Origin: a virus
Length of the DNA stretch: 22,893 nt
IMG/VR virus record: IMGVR_UViG_3300028829_005160
Coordinates: 1 to 22,893 of that record
Strand: one strand, 5' to 3'
Below, piece by piece: positions 15,566 to 22,893 of the stretch. The number at the start of each line of letters is the position of its first letter. Position 1 is the first letter of the stretch. A program made the translations under genes and the position numbers. The notes under the pieces are model-generated. The model did not search any database and had not been told where the DNA came from. It worked only from the letters and a program-made list of their open reading frames with translations.

Positions 15566-17623
15566 TTAAAAATCAGAAAATTCTTCGTCGTGTTCTTTTC
15601 TCCATTGTTCCAACTCGGTTGCTTCTCTAACAGTTAACCACCACCTCGCAGTCCAAACTTGACGTCTTCCGTCCGATGAAGGATTTATTTTTATAATATG
15701 TTTAAATTTTTCTGCTATCTTTTTAACGGGTTCAGATGTGGGGATTAAATCTCGTGGTACTTTTAGTAACACTTCCATATCATAATTTGCGTTGTCTTCA
15801 CTCAGTGTTCTAGTTGAAATATCAGCAGGCTGCGTACCAACTGGAATAGATTTACTTCGCCCAACCATTGCTTTATATTTAAATCCAGTAACCGGGTCTT
15901 TTACAATCGTAGGAACATCAATACTACTATCAGACGGACAATCTGATAATTTCTCATTATATCCTACTTTAGATTCACCTTTATATGTCTCAGTTGCATT
16001 CCATGTTCTTGATTTTTCTACAATATATGCTTCTCGTTCATCACCTTCTAACGCATTTCCTTTATTCACAATAAAAGTATTTTCTTTCATATCCCAAACA
16101 TCGACTGCATCTGATTTTCCTTGGAAGTATACCTTTTCACACTTCTTTTCACCTTTATCGTTTTTCTTCCAGTCTGACCCAATATAATCTCCATACTCTG
16201 AATATATTTTTGCTCCCAATTTTCTACAAGCAAGATACAATGAAACTTTTCTTTTCCATTTTGTTCCGGCATCAGAGGTCTCTGCTGACCAGCGTTTAAA
16301 TTCAGGTAATGAACAATATTCTGCACTTGTTTTAAATTTTTCATCATTTGGTTTTGGGTAATCCGCACAATCTGGATCTACAATCGGAGTCGGTGTGGTA
16401 AATTTACTTCCTTTAACTTCAACCATGTGCTTACCAGCATCCGAACTTCTTGATACAGAACCATTTTTAATTTCTTGTGCAATTACACTTATTTCATAAT
16501 GACCATCATCAACCGAGGCCTGAGGAGATGCTTCTGTTTTTTCGGAAAACTGTACAATTCCATATTCTTTTAAAGTTTCTTTTGATGCCGATACACCAGT
16601 TATATTGCCATCTGAATCATTTACGGTTTTGATTGACCTAAGTGTTGATTTGTATCTATTTGCTCCTTGTACCGCAGACCACTTCCATATTGGACGAGAA
16701 TTGTCAGTTGGTGAACTTGCATGAGGTTCTGGTGTTTTTAATTTTTCATCAGGACTATCAGTTGTTTCACCCCCACTTTTTACATCTTTAGTAGTAGGAC
16801 CACAAGTTACATCGAAATCATAACCACTTAAACTATCCGCATTAAGCATAACTGGAATTCCACTTGTTGCACCTTCTTTGATTTTAGTGATTGAATCTCC
16901 TTGATACATCCACTTCATTTGATTTTGTTCATATACTGAAATTAAATACGATCCGTCGAATGAAATTGATACTTTTTTAGAATCAGGACATGGATATGTC
17001 AAACTTCCTTTATCTTCTTTTGCTATGATGTATGCCATTGTATCACCTATCCACAATTTTACATTTCTTTCAATTGCAGATTCCATTAATTGTCCAGGTT
17101 TTATTCCTATGTCACGACCTTCTCCATCTTTTTCTCCTTCACTTCCGAGTTTATATGGACACTTTGGTGGTTTGGGTGGTACAGAACGTTTGTCAATTTT
17201 TACTTCATGTGTTCCAAATGTTGACCAATCAAGTCCAGTACCCACTTTGTTTGGTACTCCTGCTTTTACTTTTATTGTATATAATCCTGCTTTTAAAGAT
17301 TTAGGTGCTTTAAAATATGTTCGTTTGGTTACAAAAGTTGCTCCTTCAAAAAATATTTCATATCTTTCAGCAGATGCAACCGCAGGCCATTTCCAGGTAG
17401 GTTGCTTGTTTGGAGTTGGAGTTTCAGACTTTGGTTTTGGTTCAGGAACTATTCCAGGAGTTTCTCGTTCTGCACCAGGAACTGATCCTATACCATCATC
17501 ATTAAACTCTATTTTCTCAAGAACATGATCTTTTTTCCAAGGCAAAAAGTATTTTGATTTGTCTGAAGATTTGTTGGAGAAATACACACCTTGACCAAGA
17601 ACATCTTCATCATCGTTTTCCAA
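15566..17623 (-). CDS. Large multi-domain tail/baseplate protein with FN3-like repeats (second half of possible fusion)
   Basis: The 685-residue frame from TTG at 17623 contains two related beta-sandwich (FN3-like) repeats. One starts PTWKWPAVASAERYE at about 75 and the other PIWKWSAVQGANRYK at about 311; each ends near Y(E/T)I.V.A. Between them, at about 155-275, is a cysteine-bounded domain beginning KCPYKLGSEGEKDGEGRDIG that recurs in the upstream protein. A Cys-containing region spans about 419-565. The frame is open and coding-like upstream to 17761, including a helical stretch ASLATAERRLKDVNEI, but has no ATG or GTG; only TTG (17623), ATA and ATT occur. So the real start is unclear, and the protein may be fused to the upstream one by a -1 shift. 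Function is inferred as tail or baseplate structure. Confidence 0.62.
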   Translation of the reverse strand: MENDDEDVLGQGVYFSNKSSDKSKYFLPWKKDHVLEKIEFNDDGIGSVPGAERETPGIVPEPKPKSETPTPNKQPTWKWPAVASAERYEIFFEGATFVTKRTYFKAPKSLKAGLYTIKVKAGVPNKVGTGLDWSTFGTHEVKIDKRSVPPKPPKCPYKLGSEGEKDGEGRDIGIKPGQLMESAIERNVKLWIGDTMAYIIAKEDKGSLTYPCPDSKKVSISFDGSYLISVYEQNQMKWMYQGDSITKIKEGATSGIPVMLNADSLSGYDFDVTCGPTTKDVKSGGETTDSPDEKLKTPEPHASSPTDNSRPIWKWSAVQGANRYKSTLRSIKTVNDSDGNITGVSASKETLKEYGIVQFSEKTEASPQASVDDGHYEISVIAQEIKNGSVSRSSDAGKHMVEVKGSKFTTPTPIVDPDCADYPKPNDEKFKTSAEYCSLPEFKRWSAETSDAGTKWKRKVSLYLACRKLGAKIYSEYGDYIGSDWKKNDKGEKKCEKVYFQGKSDAVDVWDMKENTFIVNKGNALEGDEREAYIVEKSRTWNATETYKGESKVGYNEKLSDCPSDSSIDVPTIVKDPVTGFKYKAMVGRSKSIPVGTQPADISTRTLSEDNANYDMEVLLKVPRDLIPTSEPVKKIAEKFKHIIKINPSSDGRRQVWTARWWLTVREATELEQWRKEHDEEFSDF

Positions 17624-17730
17624 TATTTCATTTACGTCTTTGAGTCTTCGTTCTGCGGTTGCAAGTGATGCCTCAATTTGATTTAAATCATTATTTTTAA
17701 ATTGAAGTTGATTAACTACAGTGAGTCTTC

Positions 17731-17761
17731 CTACATTATTTGAAGTTGAGTTGCATCTAAA
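17731..17761 (-). other. -1 frame junction between the two large tail genes
   Basis: The upstream 1048-residue frame ends with ATG-TAG at 17731-17736. The downstream frame is one base back (-1) and is open from 17761 onward. The frames therefore overlap by 31 bases, and the downstream one lacks a standard start. A single inserted base beside the TAG would join them into one frame. No canonical X-XXY-YYZ heptamer is present; the closest is T-AAT-TTA. This is a programmed shift, a real or artefactual 1-base deletion, or a non-standard start. Confidence 0.55.
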
Positions 17762-20700
17762 TTATATTTCTCTGATATAATTGCTTGGTACTTCATATCT
17801 TGCATTCTATCAATTACCAATTGTTTTTGGTCCCCTTTCCAATCACCCACTATAAAATCTTTGTAGTTTGCAACAGGTAAATTTTTATCTCTCATTTGTG
17901 CATGAAGAGTTTCTACTTTATTTTTTTTCTGTTTTAAATCTTCTATTTGTTCGTTTAAAAATCTTGATTCACTTTTTCCTAGTTTTTTTGCTTTTTGTGT
18001 ATCATTTTGTGTATCAGTTCCATCTCCCCCCATACCTTCAATTTCTCTTCGTTGTCCGAGTTTATATTCAGTTCCATTTAATTTAAACAATTGATCAAAT
18101 ATATGATCTGCGGCTTTATCTTCCAAATACTTATCGGTTCCTGTACCAGATAGTTTTCTTTTTGTTTTACTAACAGTAGCAAAAAATCCAAGTTTCAATT
18201 CAGCATATTTTTTTCCATCACCTAAATTTAACTGATCAGATACATCTGGATTTACTTCGTAATTAACATACTCCGGATTTCCACTTGGAAATACTTTGAC
18301 CCCCTTGATTAGTTTTTCACGATCTTCTTCATATGGTACATAATAAATTTTATCGGTATCCACTGGTGTTCCTTTGTGTTCATCCTTTGTTAAATCCTTA
18401 AATGACTCTAATTTATTATTATCGTTCCACAAAGGAACGGATAATGCTCTACCCACAAAGTCTGATAATAATGCTTTTACTGCACTTATATTTTTGTAGT
18501 TTTTTTCAGTTATAGCATTTGTTCCTTTTGTGTTTAACTTTATTTTAAATCCAGAAGTTACATCCACATATATTATAGGTTGCCAATGTCCTGCTATCTC
18601 ACGGATATCTTGAACATCGTCAGGTGTACAATTTATTTTAAATGATGTCTTGTGTTCACCGGGTACTGCTTGTCCCGCATAACTACTTGGATTTCCGTTG
18701 TCGTCAAATTCTATTACAATTGCACCATTTGAACTAGAAACGTGTCTTATTTTAGATAATGGTGGATTTTCTTTTCCACTTGCATCTTTTAATGTATAAG
18801 GTCCTCCACCAATTTTCCCTTTACCCATTTTCTTTGCCAAATAGTCTCCAACATCTTTTATCCAATAATTTAAATTTCGTTTTTTAAGTTTAATTAAAGT
18901 GGATGCTTCTTTTGCTTCAACAGATTCTTTTTGTGATTTTTCATATCCAATTAAACGACCATCGTCATCTTTCTCACCAACCCCACCGATTGGATAAGGA
19001 CATTTTGCTGGTTTTTCTATGTCTTCCTCTTCCTCTGGTTCTTCTGCGAAGTTTTTGTTATATACACATCTAAGTCCGTCTGGAACTTTAGTATCACTGA
19101 CACTATCAATACACCCATCATCACCCCATTTACAACTTGCGGTTTCGGGATTTTTTTCCATTAACTTGGCAATTTCCTTACACGCACAATCTTGCCATTC
19201 TTTTATTTCACCCTTGATTCGATCTGATTCTTTTGTTTTTAAATTTCCAGTTGCTTTGCTACGATAATATGCAGACGGAGGATATGTGGTACACACAGGA
19301 TTACGCATACCCTCAAACGGATCAGGAACAATTCCCTTTGGATCGGCATCTTTTTCTGCTTCTTCTCTTTTTTGCCGTTCTAGTTCTTGACGTTTTTGAA
19401 CACTTGGATTTGGGTGAATTAAATTATACTTGAATCCTTTATCAGGATCACCATATCTATCATTTTCCAAATTCTCTTTATTTGGTTTATCCTCACTTAT
19501 ATAATGACCAAAATGACGATTGTTTGTTTTAGGTAATCGTTTTTCTAAAAAGTTAAACGAAATGCTAATTTGTGCCATATTAGGAAACTGACCAACTAAA
19601 ATTTCATCTTCTTTTTTAGTTGTAAAAGTTCCATTCAAATATTCGTAATTATTTTTTCTATTTTCTTCATCTGATGTAAGTTCCCATGATGCCTCAGGTG
19701 GAATGTTCATAGAAACTGACGTTAATACAACAGGTTGCTCATCGTACATATCACCCACTTTTAATTTCAAAAATGGAGGAATTATAAAGTTAGTGTTAGA
19801 CGGAGATGCAAGTAGTATATCATTATTAGTTGCACCCGTTGTATATCCGGCCGGTTTTGTTAATCCAACTAAATAGTTTAATCTTTGCCACATTGGATGT
19901 AACTCTTTTAAACTAAAACAAACTGTTGTAAAATCAATACTAACTGTTCTTGCAAATCCGGTGTATATTTGTACATTATCAGCACGACCTAAATATCTAA
20001 TTTGTTGCCATTCCGCATCAGACTGATCACTTATACTATTTATGTATGATCTAAATGGAAGATACTTTTTGTTTACAATATCGTGCAAAATAAATGGAAT
20101 GAAGTCCCAATCTCTATATAGTTGCTGATCACCTATTAGTTTCTCACCATCATCTTGTTGTGCTACTTTATCAGGTAAAGTATATAACTTATTGTATTCA
20201 TCGTGCTTTACGGTTGGACCCGATTTATAATTTGGAATCTTTTTCTTTGGTAAAAACTTGGGATTGTCTTTGTATCTGGCTTCGTATCTTTTTGATGCGT
20301 TTTCTTCGTACTTTGATTGAGACTCATGTCCTTTTGTTAAAAATGGTTTTACTTGGTCAGGTTTATCCAACGCATATGAATCTATAACTTCTTTTCGTTT
20401 GGTGTCATTGATCATACCAACCGAATTCATTCCGTTTGCTCGCATTGATGCTTCTAAACTACTTTTAAATTCTTCATGTTGACCGTGAGTTTGAGTTGCA
20501 TATGTATTTTTTAAAGGTTGGATCGTTTTATCTGATTTATCTTTTTTATTTGAACTTGGGGATAGATTTGGATAACGCAACAATCTTTGTATTTGCTCTG
20601 AATCTTCTTTTTCGTATTTAGTTATATCCCTTCCATACCAATTCAATATCATTTTATCTTTTTCGGTATCTAGATAGTGTGACCACCTTGGTTTATCCTC

Positions 20701-20877
20701 AACTCTCGTAGGTGTCCAATAAATTGTTCCAACATCACGATATATTTGCTCGGTGTCTTTTCCTAAATACAAACGATCAGATGCAGTTCTAAATGGTGTG
20801 AATTTAAATCCCGCACCACCTTTGAAATCTCCGATACCCCGTTTGGAGTTCCTAGAACTATTATGTACATTTTCCAT
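17731..20877 (-). CDS. Large baseplate / tail-tube-associated protein (possible gp48/gp54-like)
   Basis: This 1048-residue protein contains, at about residues 255-400, a segment reading DWDFIPFILHDIVNKKYLPF, WQQIRYLGRADNVQIYTGFA, RTVSIDF and MWQRLNYLVGLTKPAGY, followed by KVGDMYDEQPVVLTS. I associate this pattern with baseplate-tail tube junction proteins of T4-type phages. A cysteine-rich region lies at about 525-625 (VCTTYPP, DCAC, SCKWGDDGC, RCVY). It runs into a CPYPIGGVGEKDDDGRLIG domain from about 625, the same domain found in the next gene. The C-terminus has Lys/Glu-rich helices. It starts 5 bases after the tape-measure-like gene. It stops at TAG at 17731, where the next frame overlaps by 31 bases. 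Structural role is fairly likely; the exact T4 counterpart is uncertain. Confidence 0.62.
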   Translation of the reverse strand: MENVHNSSRNSKRGIGDFKGGAGFKFTPFRTASDRLYLGKDTEQIYRDVGTIYWTPTRVEDKPRWSHYLDTEKDKMILNWYGRDITKYEKEDSEQIQRLLRYPNLSPSSNKKDKSDKTIQPLKNTYATQTHGQHEEFKSSLEASMRANGMNSVGMINDTKRKEVIDSYALDKPDQVKPFLTKGHESQSKYEENASKRYEARYKDNPKFLPKKKIPNYKSGPTVKHDEYNKLYTLPDKVAQQDDGEKLIGDQQLYRDWDFIPFILHDIVNKKYLPFRSYINSISDQSDAEWQQIRYLGRADNVQIYTGFARTVSIDFTTVCFSLKELHPMWQRLNYLVGLTKPAGYTTGATNNDILLASPSNTNFIIPPFLKLKVGDMYDEQPVVLTSVSMNIPPEASWELTSDEENRKNNYEYLNGTFTTKKEDEILVGQFPNMAQISISFNFLEKRLPKTNNRHFGHYISEDKPNKENLENDRYGDPDKGFKYNLIHPNPSVQKRQELERQKREEAEKDADPKGIVPDPFEGMRNPVCTTYPPSAYYRSKATGNLKTKESDRIKGEIKEWQDCACKEIAKLMEKNPETASCKWGDDGCIDSVSDTKVPDGLRCVYNKNFAEEPEEEEDIEKPAKCPYPIGGVGEKDDDGRLIGYEKSQKESVEAKEASTLIKLKKRNLNYWIKDVGDYLAKKMGKGKIGGGPYTLKDASGKENPPLSKIRHVSSSNGAIVIEFDDNGNPSSYAGQAVPGEHKTSFKINCTPDDVQDIREIAGHWQPIIYVDVTSGFKIKLNTKGTNAITEKNYKNISAVKALLSDFVGRALSVPLWNDNNKLESFKDLTKDEHKGTPVDTDKIYYVPYEEDREKLIKGVKVFPSGNPEYVNYEVNPDVSDQLNLGDGKKYAELKLGFFATVSKTKRKLSGTGTDKYLEDKAADHIFDQLFKLNGTEYKLGQRREIEGMGGDGTDTQNDTQKAKKLGKSESRFLNEQIEDLKQKKNKVETLHAQMRDKNLPVANYKDFIVGDWKGDQKQLVIDRMQDMKYQAIISEKYNLDATQLQIM

Positions 20878-20882
20878 ATAAC

Positions 20883-22893
20883 TTATTGATCATTTACAGA
20901 TGCAACTGCTCTTGATACCTTTCTTCCGTCCATGTTAACTGAAATACCACCCTTACGCATGAGTAAAATTAGTTCATCAAGTTTCTTGACGACTTGGGTG
21001 TTATTTTCTTTTTTGTCTGCTTCTTGGGTTGTTCCACTTTTTGAATCTACTATTTTTGCTATTTCTTCTACAAAAATATTGTGTCCTTTTACGGATATAG
21101 TATCCAACCCACTAAGTTCAATGTTTGTACCAAATGATTCTTCCGAATCTGTTCGTGTTCCTACCAACCCTTCATCTGGTAAAATATTTTTTGCAAAATC
21201 TTCAGTTTTTGCAAACATAGTATTGGTTGTTTGGGATTCAATTTGTTGAATTTGGTCATTGATTGGTTCAACCGTGTCAATGGTAAATTGAGATTGTTCT
21301 GTAGTTGGTAATTGTAATGGTTGCATCAATGGAATTGTTGAAGTAGAATCAACTATGTCATAATCAGGTTGAATTTGTGGGGTTATAGTTGGTTGTGTTG
21401 GTTGTACAACCTCTATAAATTGTTCAGTTGGTGTTTCAATTGTTGATATAGTTGGAAGTGTGGAAGTTGAATCCATCACTTCAACTTGTTTAGTAACTAA
21501 CCTACCTTCGTCTGTTAATTGTTGTCTTCTTGACTCTAATGCTTCGTTCAATAGTTCATTATTAAATGTATATCCGTTTAATATAGCATCATCTAATGTT
21601 GCATATCTTTCAGTTACCATTTGTTGTAAACCCTCAGGTACACTTACAAGTTCTTGAGTAAAGGTTTCACCCGATTCATGATAATTATCACCAACTGATT
21701 TTGAATAAGATGTTAAATTTGAATCTTCTGCAACAACAGTTCCTTCTGTAAATGTTTTTGTAACTGCATTTTGGTTAAATAATCCTGCCATGATTTGGTC
21801 GAGGGCTGAACGTGCCTGTACAACCTGCATTGACTTTACATGAGATTTAAAAGTTTCGGTTATAGTTTCACCTTTCTCCTCAAGTGTGAATTTGTCACTT
21901 GCACCGATTCTATGTATATCTTCAATCGCACCTATGCGATTTGAACCATCCGTATTTACTTTTGAAAATTCCTCATAATCCATATCATCGGTGACACCGA
22001 AATATTTTTCACCGACAAAAGATGATACCTTTTCTTTAACAGATTGAGGAGCATATTTGTTGTATAAATTTCCAAACAATGAAACAAAAGGTTGTGCTAT
22101 TTTATTTAATGTAGTCTCTACGGTTTCTTCTTTTTTCTCAGGTAAAATTTGAGTTATTGTTTCTACTTTTGGTTGTTCGGTTGGAGTTGTTGGTGGTGGT
22201 GAAGTAAAGAAGTTAGAAAGTGATGACTCTTGAGTCTCGATTGTAGGTTCAGTTGGTGGTGGGGAAGTAAAGAAGTTAGAAAGTGATGACTCTTGAGTTT
22301 CTGTGGTAGTTGGTGTTGTTACATTCACCAATGATTGTTCGGGTTTAAGTTCTGTTTGTATTTTTTGTAGAACCTCTATATCTTCCATTACAAGTTTAAT
22401 GCCACCTTGCATTGATCTTAATGCTTGTTCATTTCCTGCGTGTTTTGCTTTCTGTTCTTCAATAAACTTTAAGTCACCTTCAATTCTTTTTGTAATTTCA
22501 TCGGAGGTTTCATATTGTCGTCTAAATGTAACTTCTCGTTCTTTTTGTCGTTTGGTCATTGTTTCTTCAATAACCTTTGGTTTAGATTCTACCGCAAATG
22601 CTTCTGCTAGTGATGGACTTTCTGCCATCATCAATTTAGGTGGAAGTGTTCCTTCAGTTACATTTCCTTCTAAGAATGGATCACTTGGTGGTAATGATCG
22701 TGGTGGTATTTTTATAGGTGTTTGCACTCCACCTAAATTAATATTTTGCAAACCACCCAATTTATTTACATCAAGTTTATCAACTACATCACACAACATA
22801 TATAACTCACTTGTAATTGCACTTAATGCTTCCACCGCAGGATCCTGTATTCCCGTGAATGCATTTAAAGCATCAACGACACCCGATGTGAAT
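20883..22893 (-). CDS. Tape-measure-like protein, C-terminal part (cut by right edge)
   Basis: The frame is open to the right edge, so the 5' end is missing; 669 complete codons are visible. It ends with VVKKLDELILLMRKGGISVNMDGRKVSRAVAS. The strand-DGRKV motif near the C-terminus is common in phage tape-measure proteins. Earlier parts are helical and charged (residues reading KRIEGDLKFIEEQKAKHAGN), and then long Pro/Thr/Gln/Ser-rich linkers with internal repeats follow. Position just before the baseplate genes fits a protein that sets tail length. A GTG at 22835 lies inside the frame and is unlikely to be the true start, since FTGIQDPAVEALSAIT continues smoothly across it. A different long tail protein cannot be excluded. 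Confidence 0.58.
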   Translation of the reverse strand, partial: FTSGVVDALNAFTGIQDPAVEALSAITSELYMLCDVVDKLDVNKLGGLQNINLGGVQTPIKIPPRSLPPSDPFLEGNVTEGTLPPKLMMAESPSLAEAFAVESKPKVIEETMTKRQKEREVTFRRQYETSDEITKRIEGDLKFIEEQKAKHAGNEQALRSMQGGIKLVMEDIEVLQKIQTELKPEQSLVNVTTPTTTETQESSLSNFFTSPPPTEPTIETQESSLSNFFTSPPPTTPTEQPKVETITQILPEKKEETVETTLNKIAQPFVSLFGNLYNKYAPQSVKEKVSSFVGEKYFGVTDDMDYEEFSKVNTDGSNRIGAIEDIHRIGASDKFTLEEKGETITETFKSHVKSMQVVQARSALDQIMAGLFNQNAVTKTFTEGTVVAEDSNLTSYSKSVGDNYHESGETFTQELVSVPEGLQQMVTERYATLDDAILNGYTFNNELLNEALESRRQQLTDEGRLVTKQVEVMDSTSTLPTISTIETPTEQFIEVVQPTQPTITPQIQPDYDIVDSTSTIPLMQPLQLPTTEQSQFTIDTVEPINDQIQQIESQTTNTMFAKTEDFAKNILPDEGLVGTRTDSEESFGTNIELSGLDTISVKGHNIFVEEIAKIVDSKSGTTQEADKKENNTQVVKKLDELILLMRKGGISVNMDGRKVSRAVASVNDQ
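22192..22298 (-). repeat. Two-copy 63-bp direct repeat in tape-measure-like gene
   Basis: Two copies share 35 identical bases (22201-22235 and 22264-22298), preceded by 9 bases with one difference. The period is 63 bp, so the reading frame is kept. Each unit encodes ETQESSLSNFFTSPPPT plus a few linker residues. The near-identity at the DNA level indicates a recent in-frame duplication in a Pro/Thr-rich linker. Confidence 0.9.

Noticed and set aside
17745-17775. T-AAT-TTA as a -1 slippery heptamer at the large tail gene junction
   Set aside because: The first base breaks the X-XXY-YYZ rule, the slipped P-site codon would be TAA, and no clear downstream pseudoknot was found, so I do not call a programmed frameshift signal.
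1646-21657. Many open frames of 60-167 codons on the plus strand and a few alternative minus frames
   Set aside because: All lie opposite or inside well-supported minus-strand genes, have composition typical of antisense reading (runs of Phe, Leu, Ser, His), and show no ribosome sites or family motifs.
1-22893. tRNA genes, CRISPR arrays, integrase or attachment sites
   Set aside because: Gaps between genes are all under about 100 bases, with no cloverleaf or spaced-repeat pattern and no recombinase motifs seen.

Overview
The window looks like part of a large tailed-phage genome with a contractile tail (myovirus, T4-like gene set). It is AT-rich and densely packed. Every gene I can support lies on the minus strand, so transcription runs from the right edge to the left edge. 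I see no tRNA, rRNA, CRISPR array, integrase or insertion sequence. Both edges cut genes. No gap between genes exceeds about 100 bases.

Right part (about 11.2-22.9 kb): a tail and baseplate module. In transcription order it holds the 3' end of a tape-measure-like gene, two very large baseplate or tail proteins, a small LysM/gp53-like protein, a 1215-residue baseplate-hub-like protein and a small conserved-looking protein of unknown role. The two large proteins share a cysteine-marked domain. They are separated only by a -1 frame change, and the second lacks a normal start codon.

Middle (about 3.8-11.2 kb): an unusual accessory block. It starts with a compact family A DNA polymerase that seems to lack the thumb and a working 3'-5' exonuclease, followed by a small unknown gene. 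Next comes a complete PrkA (YeaG) - YeaH (DUF444) - SpoVR (YcgB) triad in the order known from bacterial stress operons. A beta-class DNA methyltransferase with an atypical catalytic motif follows.

Left part (1-3.7 kb): a replication and recombination module with its own promoters. It holds a small unknown protein, a gp32-like single-strand DNA-binding protein, a RecA/UvsX recombinase, a T4 RNase H-like 5' nuclease, and the first 64 codons of a probable DnaB/gp41-like helicase. Two sigma70-like promoters with 17-base spacers precede the small gene and the ssDNA-binding gene. A perfect 12-bp hairpin separates the ssDNA-binding gene from recA.

The most distinctive content is the phage-borne PrkA/YeaH/SpoVR triad, the thumb-less polymerase, and the possible 1.77-kilo-residue fused baseplate protein. 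The bacterial triad is most familiar from Proteobacteria, so a proteobacterial host is plausible, but this is inference.
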